A DNA stretch of 64,000 nucleotides, taken from Allobosea sp. Lineage in GTDB: Bacteria; Pseudomonadota; Alphaproteobacteria; Rhizobiales; Beijerinckiaceae. Below are positions 19,984-28,971 of the stretch, in pieces. The position numbers and the translations under genes were made by a program. Under the pieces are notes generated by a model. It saw nothing but the letters and a program-made list of their open reading frames with translations. It did not search any database and had not been told where the DNA came from. Location: positions 44,184 to 108,183 of the forward strand of contig NZ_JAFKFW010000016.1 of the NCBI RefSeq assembly GCF_017308015.1. The letters are read 5' to 3'. The stretch's first letter is position 1. Each line of letters starts with the position of its first letter.

Positions 19984-21293
19984 CCGCGCCGCTCTCGGAT
20001 TATCGCTCCTGGGGCGGGTTGGCGGCCCGTGGCAGCACGCTCGTCGATGCCCGCGACTGGCTCGATGCTCCCCACCGTCCGCGCCGCCCCCTGCTCGCTT
20101 ATGGCAATGGACGGTCCTATGGCGATTCCTGCCTGAACGACGGCGGCACGCTGATCGATACGCGCGGCCTCGACGAGGTCCTCGCCTTCGATCGCGAGAC
20201 GGGCCTCATGACCTGTGGCGCCGGCCTGCTGCTCGACCGCCTGCTCGAGATCGCTGTGCCCGCCGGGTGGTTTCCGCCGGTGACGCCGGGCACTGCCCTT
20301 GTCACCGTGGGCGGCGCGCTGGCCAACGACGTCCATGGCAAGAACCATCACCGTGCCGGCACCTTCGGCTGTCATGTCCGCGCCTTCGAACTGGTACGCT
20401 CAAACGGGCAGCACCTGATCTGCGCGCCTGATCTCAACCGTGATCTCTTCGATGCGACGATCGGCGGCTTCGGCCTGACCGGCCTGGTGACGCAGGTGAC
20501 GCTGCAACTCATGCCGATCGCCTCGGCCGAGATGACGCAGGAGGTTCTGCCCTTCGACAATCTCGACGGCTTCTTCGACATCGCCGCCGTATCCGACGCA
20601 ACGCATGACTACACGGTGGCCTGGCTCGACTCGCTCGCCACCGGCCGCAATTTCGGTCGTGGCATCTTCTTCCGCGCCAATCATGCGCCAGCCTCCGACG
20701 AGCCTCCGCCTCGGCTGGTGCGCTCCCTTCCGTTCCCGCTGAAGCCGCCAGTCCCCCTGATCAACCGCGTTACGCTCGGGGCCTTCAACTGGCTCTATCG
20801 CAACAGCCAGCCGCGCGACGGCGCCGAGCGTCGCGTCCCCTACCGCCCGTTCTTCTACCCGCTCGACCGCGTCCATGACTGGAACCGCGCCTATGGGCCG
20901 AAGGGCCTGCGCCAGTTCCAATGCGCCATCCCGCGGGACAGCGCGCCCGAGACCGTCGCCGAGATGCTGCGGCAGACGCTCGCTGCCGGCGAGGCCTCCT
21001 TCCTGACGGTGCTGAAGCTCTTCGGCGACAAGCCCTCGCCCGGCCTGATGTCCTTTCCCATGCCGGGGGCGACGCTGACGCTGGATTTTCCCAATCGCGG
21101 CGAACGCACCGAGCGGTTGCTGTCACGGCTGGACAGCCTCGCGATTGCCGCCGGCGGGCGGGTCAACCCCTACAAGGATGCCCGCATGTCGCCCGCAACC
21201 TTCGAGGCCTCCTTCCCGCGCTGGCGTGACTTCGCCCGGCATGTCGACCCGGGCTTCTGCTCCGATTTCTGGCGGCGGGTCACCGCATCCTAG
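19980..21293 (+). CDS. DprE1-like decaprenylphosphoryl-beta-D-ribose oxidase
   Basis: 437-residue FAD-dependent oxidase of the VAO/PCMH family resembling mycobacterial DprE1, which oxidises the 2'-hydroxyl of polyprenyl-phosphoryl-ribose. FAD-binding motifs are GNGRSYGDSCLNDGG (42-56) and GGALANDVHGKNHH (111-124); the catalytic lysine equivalent is Lys399 in NPYKDAR. The residue matching mycobacterial Cys387, the covalent target of benzothiazinones, is Thr367 in SFPMPGATLTLDFP (alignment from memory). Coupled by a 4-bp overlap to the DPPR-synthase-like gene. The reductase partner DprE2 is not in the window. Confidence 0.82.
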   Translation: MTAPLSDYRSWGGLAARGSTLVDARDWLDAPHRPRRPLLAYGNGRSYGDSCLNDGGTLIDTRGLDEVLAFDRETGLMTCGAGLLLDRLLEIAVPAGWFPPVTPGTALVTVGGALANDVHGKNHHRAGTFGCHVRAFELVRSNGQHLICAPDLNRDLFDATIGGFGLTGLVTQVTLQLMPIASAEMTQEVLPFDNLDGFFDIAAVSDATHDYTVAWLDSLATGRNFGRGIFFRANHAPASDEPPPRLVRSLPFPLKPPVPLINRVTLGAFNWLYRNSQPRDGAERRVPYRPFFYPLDRVHDWNRAYGPKGLRQFQCAIPRDSAPETVAEMLRQTLAAGEASFLTVLKLFGDKPSPGLMSFPMPGATLTLDFPNRGERTERLLSRLDSLAIAAGGRVNPYKDARMSPATFEASFPRWRDFARHVDPGFCSDFWRRVTAS

Positions 21294-21375
21294 ACACAGG
21301 CTGCGACATCACAGCCCGGTGAGATGCGTCCGACAGCGGTTTCCAGCCAGGGCAGCCTGCTGCTAGCTGAGGCTC

Positions 21376-22002
21376 ATGACTGCGCCCGTGAACCATCGGC
21401 CGGCATCGGACCGGCATACCGCCCTTCTGCCGACGCGCCGCCAGGCCCTCGCCGCTGCTCTGCTCTCGCCATGGGCCGCAACATCGGCCGCCGCCCGGCA
21501 GCCGCCACGCTTCGCTGGCCCGAGTTCCCAGTTCATCCAGATCGATCCGCCAGAAGATGTCGGCTCTCTCGTGATAACCGATCTCGCCGGCAAGACCCGG
21601 CGGCTCTCCACCTATCGCGGCAAGGCGGTTCTCCTGAATTTCTGGGCAAGCTGGTGCCCGCCTTGCCGGCGCGAACTGCCGATCCTGCGGCGGCTCCAGG
21701 CAAAGGCAGCCCGCGAGCCCTTCGTCGTCGTGCCGGTCTCGCTCGATAAATCCGTCGCGACCGTCAGGACCTATCTCGACAGGCTCGGCCTCGCCGATCT
21801 CGCGACCTTCATCGATGCCGAGGGAACAGTGGCCTCCGGCCCGAAATCGGCGAAGCCTACGCCCTTCCCGCTCTACGGCATGCCGATGACCTATCTGCTC
21901 GATCGCGAGGCACGCAGCGTCGGCTATCTGGTCGGCGAAGCGGATTGGACGAGTCCGGAAGGGCTGGAACTGCTGCGCTTCTACGGACGGGCGCCGGGCT
22001 GA
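21376..22002 (+). CDS. TlpA/ResA-like thiol:disulfide thioredoxin
   Basis: 208-residue exported thioredoxin-fold protein. The N-terminal signal carries a twin arginine (PTRRQALAAALLSPW, 19-33), so it may use Tat or Sec. The active site is WASWCPPC with Cys94 and Cys97, followed by a cis-Pro region (YGMPMTYLLD). TlpA-like proteins reduce disulfides in the periplasm, often for cytochrome maturation. It lies 82 bp behind the DprE1-like gene on the same strand; a functional link is uncertain. Confidence 0.88.
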   Translation: MTAPVNHRPASDRHTALLPTRRQALAAALLSPWAATSAAARQPPRFAGPSSQFIQIDPPEDVGSLVITDLAGKTRRLSTYRGKAVLLNFWASWCPPCRRELPILRRLQAKAAREPFVVVPVSLDKSVATVRTYLDRLGLADLATFIDAEGTVASGPKSAKPTPFPLYGMPMTYLLDREARSVGYLVGEADWTSPEGLELLRFYGRAPG

Positions 22003-22137
22003 TCGTGCCAACCTTGCGAAGCGGATCAGACCACCTTCGAAAAAATCTCGCGTCGTCGTTGAACCTGTCTGCCGCTCCCCGAGACCAATGAGCATAGAGA
22101 GCGAAACCTTCGCTCTCGCAGAGATCGGGAGACGAGC

Positions 22138-22437
22138 ATGACGACGTTCCGCAAGACCGTGACCGCGACCCTCGCGGCCCTCACCCTGGCCACCACCTTC
22201 GCGGCTTCCGGCGCCGAGGCGCGCCCGCGCTGGGGTTACGGCTACGGCCATCGGGGCTGGGGTGTCGGAGCCGGCGTGGTCGGTGCGATCGCGGCGGGCG
22301 CCATCATCGCCGGCGCCACCCGCCCTTCCTATGGCTACGGCTACTACGCCGCCCCCGTCCGCTCCTGCGATCTGGTCGAGCGCTTCGACCGCTGGGGCAA
22401 CGTCGTCGGCTACCGCCGGGTGTGCGGCTACTACTGA
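22138..22437 (+). CDS. Small secreted Gly/Tyr-rich protein
   Basis: 99-residue protein with a Sec signal peptide (residues about 5-27, cleaved near GAEA-R), followed by Gly/Tyr/Trp-rich segments (WGYGYGHRGWG, YGYGYYA), a short hydrophobic stretch (VGAIAAGAIIAGAT) and a C-terminal half with two cysteines (SCDLVERFDRWG, RVCGYY). Proteins of this build are common and uncharacterised in Rhizobiales. A GGGAG ribosome-binding sequence precedes the ATG and a strong terminator follows. Confidence 0.75.
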   Translation: MTTFRKTVTATLAALTLATTFAASGAEARPRWGYGYGHRGWGVGAGVVGAIAAGAIIAGATRPSYGYGYYAAPVRSCDLVERFDRWGNVVGYRRVCGYY

Positions 22438-22478
22438 GCGTTTCCGGAAGACCCCTGTTTCGAGACCCCTGACTCAAA

Positions 22479-22505
22479 AGGCCGGCTTACGCCGGCCTCT
22501 TTTTT
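22479..22505 (+). terminator. Intrinsic terminator between convergent genes
   Basis: Stem AGGCCGGC / GCCGGCCT with a TTAC loop, followed by C and six T; four A on the 5' side give a T-run for the opposite strand. It probably stops transcription from both the secreted-protein gene and the convergent aminotransferase operon. Confidence 0.9.
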
Positions 22506-22525
22506 GTTGCTGGTGATCGAACCGG

Positions 22526-23974
22526 TCAGCCCTTGCCGACCGCGACCTTGCGCAGGTAGCCGGTGACGATGCCGGTGACGCCGCCCGACAGCACGGCCTC
22601 GAAGGCCGCGAGGAACTGGTCGCACTGCTCGCGCGTAACGATCAGGGGCGGCTCCAGGCGGATGACGTTGCGGTTATACTCGGTGAAGGCGACGAGCACG
22701 TCGTGTTCCTTCAGGAGCAGCGCGCCGACGAAGCCGCAGAGCGAGCCCTTCAGCTTGTCGTCGAGCAGCGCGACCATGTGCTTCAGCCCGAAGGGCATGG
22801 TCTCGCTGATGTCCTGGAACTCGACGCCGATCATCAGGCCGCGCCCGCGGATTTCCTTGAGCAGCGTCGGATATTTGGCGCGCAGGCCGTTCAGCTTCTC
22901 GATCAGGTAATCGCCCTGGCGCTGGGCATTGCCCATCAGATCCTCGTCATAGAGGACGTTGAGGGCCTCGATCGCCGAGACGCAGGCCTCGCCCATGCCA
23001 CCGAAGGTCGCCTGCGCATGGATCAGCGCCGACTTCGGCTTGCCATAGGCCTTCATGTAGATCTCGCGCCGCGCGATCATCGCGCCCATCGCGGCTTTCG
23101 AGCCGCCGAGCGCCTTGGCGAGCGCGGTGACATCAGGCACCACCCCGTCCCGCTCGAAGGCGAAGAACTGGCCGGTGCGGCCGAGCCCGCACTGCACCTC
23201 GTCGGCGACCCAGAGCACGCCATGCTTGTCGCAGAGCGCCCGCAATTCGCGCCAGAAGCCCACGGGCGCCTCGACAATGCCGCCACCGCCCTGGATCGTC
23301 TCCATCACGACGATGCCGATCGACGGGTCGCTCTCCAGCGCCTGCCGGACGGCATTGATGTCGCCGAACGGCACCTTGACCCGGTTCTCGACCAGCTTGA
23401 ACTGCGACTGGTAGAGCGTCGAATCCGTGACCGAGAGCACGCCCTTGGTCTTGCCGTGGAACGAGTTCGCCGCGTGCAGGATCTTGGACTTCTCCGGCCC
23501 CTGCGCCTGCTCGGCGACCTTCAGCGCCGCCTCCATCGCCTCCGAGCCGGTCGAGCCGAGGAAGACCATGTCGAGATCGCCCGGCGCGATGGTGGCGAGG
23601 TTCTTCGCCAGCGCCGAGGCATATTGCGACATGAAGGCCATGCAGATCTCATGGCGGTTCTCGTCCTGGAACTTCTGCCGGGCCGCGACGATGCGCGGGT
23701 GGTTGTGGCCGAAGGCGACCGAGCAGAACCCGCCGAAGAAATCGAGGATCTTGCGACCGTCCTTGGTGATGTAGTGCATGCCCTCGGCGCGATCGACGAG
23801 GATCTTGTCGAAGCCGAGCAGCTTCAGGAAGTGAAGCTGACCGGGGTTGATATGGTTGGCAAAGAGCTCCTTGACCTGCGCGGCATCGAGCTGCTTGGCG
23901 GCTTCCACGCTGATGAGCTGGGGCCGGGCATTGGTCACGGCGACGTCCTCGTTCTTGAAGGCGGGCATGCTCAT
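22526..23974 (-). CDS. Class III PLP-dependent aminotransferase
   Basis: 482-residue fold-type I aminotransferase of class III (ornithine/4-aminobutyrate type). The gene shows the usual blocks: GGFCSVAFGHNHP, the PLP phosphate contact GSTGSEAMEAALK, the HxxTKG-like SFHGKTKGVLS, and the pocket aspartate in VADEVQCGLGRTG followed by the Lys segment ALGGSKAAMGAM. Its ATG overlaps the epimerase stop by 4 bp, so translation is coupled. Partners suggest it adds an amino group to a sugar- or polyol-derived aldehyde for an envelope molecule; the substrate is unknown. Confidence 0.85.
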   Translation of the reverse strand: MSMPAFKNEDVAVTNARPQLISVEAAKQLDAAQVKELFANHINPGQLHFLKLLGFDKILVDRAEGMHYITKDGRKILDFFGGFCSVAFGHNHPRIVAARQKFQDENRHEICMAFMSQYASALAKNLATIAPGDLDMVFLGSTGSEAMEAALKVAEQAQGPEKSKILHAANSFHGKTKGVLSVTDSTLYQSQFKLVENRVKVPFGDINAVRQALESDPSIGIVVMETIQGGGGIVEAPVGFWRELRALCDKHGVLWVADEVQCGLGRTGQFFAFERDGVVPDVTALAKALGGSKAAMGAMIARREIYMKAYGKPKSALIHAQATFGGMGEACVSAIEALNVLYDEDLMGNAQRQGDYLIEKLNGLRAKYPTLLKEIRGRGLMIGVEFQDISETMPFGLKHMVALLDDKLKGSLCGFVGALLLKEHDVLVAFTEYNRNVIRLEPPLIVTREQCDQFLAAFEAVLSGGVTGIVTGYLRKVAVGKG

Positions 23975-24975
23975 GCAGCGAGGCTCCTCTCAGCCTGTTT
24001 CGGGCCGTCCTTGGCCTTGCGGTATTCGGTATAGGCGGCGAGCAGCATGTCCTCGTCGCGATGTTGCGGCGCCCAGCCGAGCTCGCGCTTGGCCTTGGAG
24101 GTGTCGAGGATGCAGATCTCGTCGGCGATCTTGTACTGCTCGGGGTCCATGATCGGCAGGTTGATCGCGTCGAGCGTGTCGAGCGTCAGCTTCACCAGCG
24201 AGGCCGGCGTCGGCAGCAGGATCGACTTCGAGCCGGCATGCTTGATGAGATCACCCAGCAGCTTCTTCACCGGCGGCGGATCGTCGGAGCCGAGATTGTA
24301 GGCCTCGTTCGGGAAGCCCGCCTTCCACGCCGCGATGCAGGCGCTGGCGCAGTCGAAGACCGAGATGAACTGGTAGGGATTCTTGCCCGAGCCGATCATC
24401 GGCACCGGCAGGTTCATGTCGATCAGCTTGAACAGCTTGACGAGGATGCCGAGCCGCCCCGGCCCGATGATCAGGCGCGGCCGGAAGATCGGGATGCGAA
24501 AACCCTTGGCGCGGTACTCATCGGCGAGGCGCTCGGTCGCGAGCTTGCTCTCGCCATATTCGCCGAGCGGATGGGCCGGGTGCGTTTCGTCCTGCGGCAC
24601 GGTCACCGAATGGCCGTAGATCATGTCGGTGGTGAAATGGACCAGCCGGTTGGCGCCGTTCTTCTCCATCCACGACAGAATGTTCTGCGTGCCGTGATAG
24701 TTCACCGGCCAGAAGAACTCATGCCGCTCGGCCCGTGTCACGATCGGCGAGAGCATCTTGGCAGAGAGATTGTAGACGAGGTCTTCCGGCGCGAGCGGAA
24801 TCGAGTCCACGCTCTCGGCCTTGGTCACGTCGACCGTCAGGAACGGCACCTTGGCGTAATGCGCATGGCCGCTCTGGTGGATATCCGCGACCAGCACCTC
24901 TTCGCCCATGGCGGAGAGATCAGCCGCCAGATGCGATCCGACGAAGCCGTCGCCGCCGATGATGATATGCTTCAT
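23971..24975 (-). CDS. NAD-dependent epimerase/dehydratase (extended SDR)
   Basis: 334-residue extended short-chain dehydrogenase of the sugar-nucleotide epimerase/dehydratase type. Glycine motif GGDGFVGSH (7-15), catalytic Tyr/Lys in EYGESK with the Thr/Asp segment HFTTDMIYG, and the C-terminal substrate region. A strong ribosome-binding site GGAGGTGA lies just before the ATG and overlaps the stop of the 40-residue ORF upstream. Likely works on an activated sugar; the exact reaction cannot be read. Confidence 0.85.
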   Translation of the reverse strand: MKHIIIGGDGFVGSHLAADLSAMGEEVLVADIHQSGHAHYAKVPFLTVDVTKAESVDSIPLAPEDLVYNLSAKMLSPIVTRAERHEFFWPVNYHGTQNILSWMEKNGANRLVHFTTDMIYGHSVTVPQDETHPAHPLGEYGESKLATERLADEYRAKGFRIPIFRPRLIIGPGRLGILVKLFKLIDMNLPVPMIGSGKNPYQFISVFDCASACIAAWKAGFPNEAYNLGSDDPPPVKKLLGDLIKHAGSKSILLPTPASLVKLTLDTLDAINLPIMDPEQYKIADEICILDTSKAKRELGWAPQHRDEDMLLAAYTEYRKAKDGPKQAERSLAA

Positions 24976-24979
24976 CGCG

Positions 24980-25102
24980 TCACCTCCGGTCGACGGGCAG
25001 GCGCGGATGGCGGTTGCGCACCGGCACCGGGATCGGCTGCGGCGCCGCCGGCGGCTCGAACAGGGCGCCGAGGCGCAGGAACAGGCGTACGATCAGGTCC
25101 AT
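24980..25102 (-). CDS. Small ORF of 40 residues inside the operon
   Basis: Short open frame between the SMR-like transporter and the epimerase. It begins 8 bases past the transporter stop with its own GAGGGAG ribosome-binding sequence, and its TGA sits inside the GGAGGTGA site of the epimerase, so it fills the gap exactly. The peptide has an amphipathic or membrane-inserting N-terminus (MDLIVRLFLRLGALF) and a Pro/Arg-rich tail. It may be a real microprotein or a leader that couples translation. No homologue is known to me. Confidence 0.5.
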   Translation of the reverse strand: MDLIVRLFLRLGALFEPPAAPQPIPVPVRNRHPRLPVDRR

Positions 25103-25110
25103 GATCTCCC

Positions 25111-25479
25111 TCAGCTTTGTGCAATGAAGATGGTGCCCAGCACGATGAAGCCGATGCCGGCGATGCGCATCGCGCTCAGGTCCTCGTGGAAGACGAAATA
25201 GGCGTAAGCCGCGACCACGACATAGGCGAGGCTCAGGAACGGATAGGCGTAGCTGATCTGCACCTTGGAGAGCACGATCAGGTGCGAGGCCATGCTGATC
25301 ACGAAAGTGCACAGGCCCGCGAAGACGAAGGGATTGAAGACGACGCGGAAGACCGTACCGATCAAGCCGTCATCGGCGACATTGAGCGAGCCAAGGCCAG
25401 TCATGCCGCGCTTGAGCATCAATTGCGCGGCAGCGTTGGTCAGCACCGTGAACAGGATCAGGGGAAGATAGGCGTTCAT
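25111..25479 (-). CDS. SMR/EamA-like small transporter
   Basis: 122-residue protein with four hydrophobic helices, of the small multidrug resistance/EamA group. The layout (short N-terminal helix with TNAAAQLMLKRG, then YAYPFLSLAYV, final helix with GIGFIVLGTI) resembles ArnE/ArnF-type flippase subunits for lipid-linked sugars. It is the first gene of the minus-strand operon with the epimerase and aminotransferase. Moving a modified lipid-linked sugar across the inner membrane is a reasonable inference, not shown. Confidence 0.78.
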   Translation of the reverse strand: MNAYLPLILFTVLTNAAAQLMLKRGMTGLGSLNVADDGLIGTVFRVVFNPFVFAGLCTFVISMASHLIVLSKVQISYAYPFLSLAYVVVAAYAYFVFHEDLSAMRIAGIGFIVLGTIFIAQS

Positions 25480-25631
25480 GGTGGCGCTTGCCGGCTCCGC
25501 ATGGCTTCGTCGTCACCGGAATGCAGCCGAAAATACTTCAAATGCCTTAGGGGCCGCGGCCGACTTGCTTCTAGCGTTAAGGCTCTGCTGACGGGATCGC
25601 AGAAAATCGCCCACGCTTCTTCAGTCGTTGC

Positions 25632-26951
25632 TCAGCCCTCGTGATGCCCGCGCCGGATGCGCCTGACCGCCAGCCAGACACCGGCCAGCGCCACCGGAAC
25701 GAACAGCGCCATGGCGACGTTCGTATCCGGCATCGGCCAGCCGGCTTCCTTGACGCCCTTGGCGAGATAGCCGAACAGGCTGACGACGTAATACGCGATG
25801 GCCGCGACCGACAGCCCCTCGACCGTATGCTGCAGGCGCAATTGCAATCGCGTCCGCTCGTTCATCGCGGCGAGGAGGTCGCGGTTCTGCTGCTCCAGCG
25901 CGACGTCGACGCGGGTTCGCAGCAGGTTCGAGGCGCGGCCCAGATTGCGCGAGAGGTCGGCCAGGCGCCCGACCAGCATCTGGCAGGTCCGCATCGCCGG
26001 CGCCATCCGCCGCGACAGAAAGGCCGAGACCGTCGGCCAGCCCTCATGCGGCTGCTCGCCGATCGCGGCCAGGCGCTGCTGCACGATGTCGCTGTAGGCG
26101 CGGCTCGCGCCGAAGCGGTAGCCGGCGACGGTCGCCTCCGCCTGGAGTCTCGCCGCGAGCGCCGTCATCTCGTCAAGCAGCGCGTTGTCGGCGGCAAGTC
26201 CATCCGTCCGCGTCATCGTGTTGGCGATACGCACCAACGCGTCCTCGGTCGATTTGACGAATGGCGCGATGCGATGGGCTTCCGGCAGACCGAGCAGGGC
26301 GAGTGTCCGGTAAGTCTCGATCTCGAGCAGACGCTGCGCGAGGGCCCCCGCCCGTGCCGGCGTCAATGCGCGATCGCGTACGAGGATACGCACGAACCCG
26401 TCGGCGCAAGCCCGGAAATCGGTCGCCGCCATCGCTGCGCCGCCATCGACCGAGACCACCGCTAGGCTGGATGCGTCGAACAATCTGTCGAAGGCCTCCG
26501 TTGGCCGTTCCACGACCAGATGCAGGTCGACGGAGACGAGATGCGGACCCGGCTGCGGCAATTCGAGCATCGGCTGCGGCAGCATCGCGGGCGGTGGCTC
26601 GAAGGGCTGGGCGCCATTCGCCGGAAGTTCCCAGCTAAAAGTGGTGAACTCGCTGTGCTGTTCCCAGCGCAAGCCGGTGTCGTTGAGCCGGACGCGATGA
26701 TGCTTGGCCCCGTCCGATGGACCGGCGACGCCGCGCTCGGCACAGAAGTGCGCAAGTGCCGCACGGTCGGCGGCGGCCTGCTCGGGATCGGTCAGGAAGG
26801 CGAAATGCAGGACGCGGCTCGGCGTCGCCATCGGCGCGAAGGGGCGCGCATGCACCTCACCGAGAATCAGGCCGCGGTCGGGATGGGCGACCAGCCGCGA
26901 GGTCGCCGGCTGCGGTGCCCGGATCTCCGCCGCGTTGCGCGCGTCTTCCAT
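25632..26951 (-). CDS. DUF3422 family membrane protein
   Basis: 439-residue protein of the DUF3422 family, recognised by the LGEVHARPF motif near the N-terminus and two membrane helices near the C-terminus (AIAYYVVSLFGYL and VAMALFVPVALAGVWLAV). The central part is helical and probably cytoplasmic. The function of the family is unknown. The ATG at 26951 has an AGGAG 6 bases upstream, so the longer open frame to 27161 is not used. Confidence 0.88.
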   Translation of the reverse strand: MEDARNAAEIRAPQPATSRLVAHPDRGLILGEVHARPFAPMATPSRVLHFAFLTDPEQAAADRAALAHFCAERGVAGPSDGAKHHRVRLNDTGLRWEQHSEFTTFSWELPANGAQPFEPPPAMLPQPMLELPQPGPHLVSVDLHLVVERPTEAFDRLFDASSLAVVSVDGGAAMAATDFRACADGFVRILVRDRALTPARAGALAQRLLEIETYRTLALLGLPEAHRIAPFVKSTEDALVRIANTMTRTDGLAADNALLDEMTALAARLQAEATVAGYRFGASRAYSDIVQQRLAAIGEQPHEGWPTVSAFLSRRMAPAMRTCQMLVGRLADLSRNLGRASNLLRTRVDVALEQQNRDLLAAMNERTRLQLRLQHTVEGLSVAAIAYYVVSLFGYLAKGVKEAGWPMPDTNVAMALFVPVALAGVWLAVRRIRRGHHEG

Positions 26952-27099
26952 CGCCGCTCCTGGTCCCTCGACGAAACCAGCTTGCCTTACGTCATCCGAT
27001 GCGCCAACACGCCGCGACGTCGCAGGGCCGGGCGCTGCTGCCACCTCCTGTCGCGCAGGCCCCGGATGCTGACCACGATCAAGCTCGGCGAGCCATACC

Positions 27100-27735
27100 A
27101 TGCCCCTTCCCAACCGCGTCAGACCCGATGGCACGCTCTTCGCCGATCCCGCGCGCGGCACCTTCTACGGCAATCGCGGCGGCCGTTTCCATGACCCGGC
27201 GGCGCATGACGTTCCGACCCGGATGCAGGCGACGCGGCAATGGCTCTGCTGCGTCCTCTCGTTCAAGGGGCGCAAGCGCAAGGTCTGGGGCCGCGGCTAT
27301 ACCGAGTTGTTCTTCTGCGACGAGGTTACGGCACTCGCCGCGGGACATCGCCCCTGCATGGAATGCCGCCGCCAGGACGCACTCGCCTATCGCGAGGCGC
27401 TTGTCCGGGGTCTCGGACTTGCCGAGACCCCGCTCTTTCCCGATCTCGACCGCATTCTCGATGCTGATCGTCGTGACGGCCGTCTGAAGCGCACGCACCG
27501 GCTGACGGCCGAGGCATTGCCCGATGGCGCGATGCTGCGATCGGATGACGGGGCGGCGTTCCTGGCGCTGCGCGGCACCTCCGCCTTGCTCTGGTCGCCC
27601 GGTGGTTATGTCGGGCAACGGAAACGCCCAGCCGGCACTGTCACCGTGCTCACTCCGCCGGCGACGCTCGCGGCACTGGAGCACGGCTATCGCCCGCGAT
27701 GGCACCCGACCGCGGAGGCGTTCAGCGCAGCCTGA
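27100..27735 (+). CDS. Conserved hypothetical protein with HRPCMECRR motif
   Basis: 211-residue soluble protein I recognise only as a conserved unknown. The N-terminus (RVRPDGTLFADPARGTFYGNRGG) and a central cysteine site (GHRPCMECRRQDA, about 87-99) with nearby Cys50, Cys51 and Cys73 suggest a metal site or a nucleic-acid-binding element, similar in spacing to Ada-like zinc-binding domains. It is divergent from DUF3422 and lies before a tiny membrane peptide gene. No function is claimed. Confidence 0.7.
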   Translation: MPLPNRVRPDGTLFADPARGTFYGNRGGRFHDPAAHDVPTRMQATRQWLCCVLSFKGRKRKVWGRGYTELFFCDEVTALAAGHRPCMECRRQDALAYREALVRGLGLAETPLFPDLDRILDADRRDGRLKRTHRLTAEALPDGAMLRSDDGAAFLALRGTSALLWSPGGYVGQRKRPAGTVTVLTPPATLAALEHGYRPRWHPTAEAFSAA

Positions 27736-27808
27736 CCTGCCATTGGCAGGAACATTCCCCCTCAGGAAGGCGTTGCCGCAGCATCATCGATCCAACGAGG
27801 GGCTGACA

Positions 27809-27883
27809 ATGCGTTCCATCGTCCTGTGGCTGGTAGGCGTGCCGATTCCGATCATCATCCTGTTGTGGTTCTTCATGAAGTAG
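27809..27883 (+). CDS. 24-residue hydrophobic membrane peptide
   Basis: ATG at 27809 with a GAGG ribosome-binding sequence 8 bases upstream; the 24 codons end in TAG and a strong terminator follows 21 bp later. The peptide is one membrane helix with a characteristic VGVPIPIIILLW core. Similar 24- to 30-residue peptides occur widely in Proteobacteria (recalled, not searched) without assigned function. Having its own ribosome-binding site and terminator supports a real gene. Confidence 0.65.
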   Translation: MRSIVLWLVGVPIPIIILLWFFMK

Positions 27884-27904
27884 CGTTCGGTTGCATGGCG
27901 TGAA

Positions 27905-27937
27905 GAAGGCCGGGCCCCGTGCCCGGCCTTCTCGTTT
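27905..27937 (+). terminator. Intrinsic terminator after the 24-residue ORF
   Basis: Stem GAAGGCCGGGC / GCCCGGCCTTC (11 bp) with a 5-base loop, followed by TCGTTT. Strong hairpin with an interrupted T-tract. Confidence 0.8.
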
Positions 27938-28032
27938 GGCGGAACGCTTCCCGCCATGAACTGACAGGCGATCATGCTTACCCCGCATGACCCAGCCATC
28001 GTAACCGAGCATCGGCTTCCCATATGCCGCCC

Positions 28033-28970
<938 letters not shown>

Positions 28971-28971
<1 letters not shown>

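Noticed and set aside
19980-21293. D-arabinono-1,4-lactone oxidase for the FAD oxidase
   Set aside because: FAD motifs are shared, but the C-terminal SFPMPG..LDFP and PYKDAR blocks and the UbiA neighbour fit DprE1 better.
22703-24034. 443-residue plus-strand open frame
   Set aside because: Antisense to the aminotransferase; low-complexity translation and no ribosome-binding site.
22526-24975. Hopanoid HpnO/HpnA identity for the aminotransferase and epimerase
   Set aside because: Protein classes fit superficially, but no squalene-hopene cyclase or other hpn gene is near and the motifs I remember do not match well.
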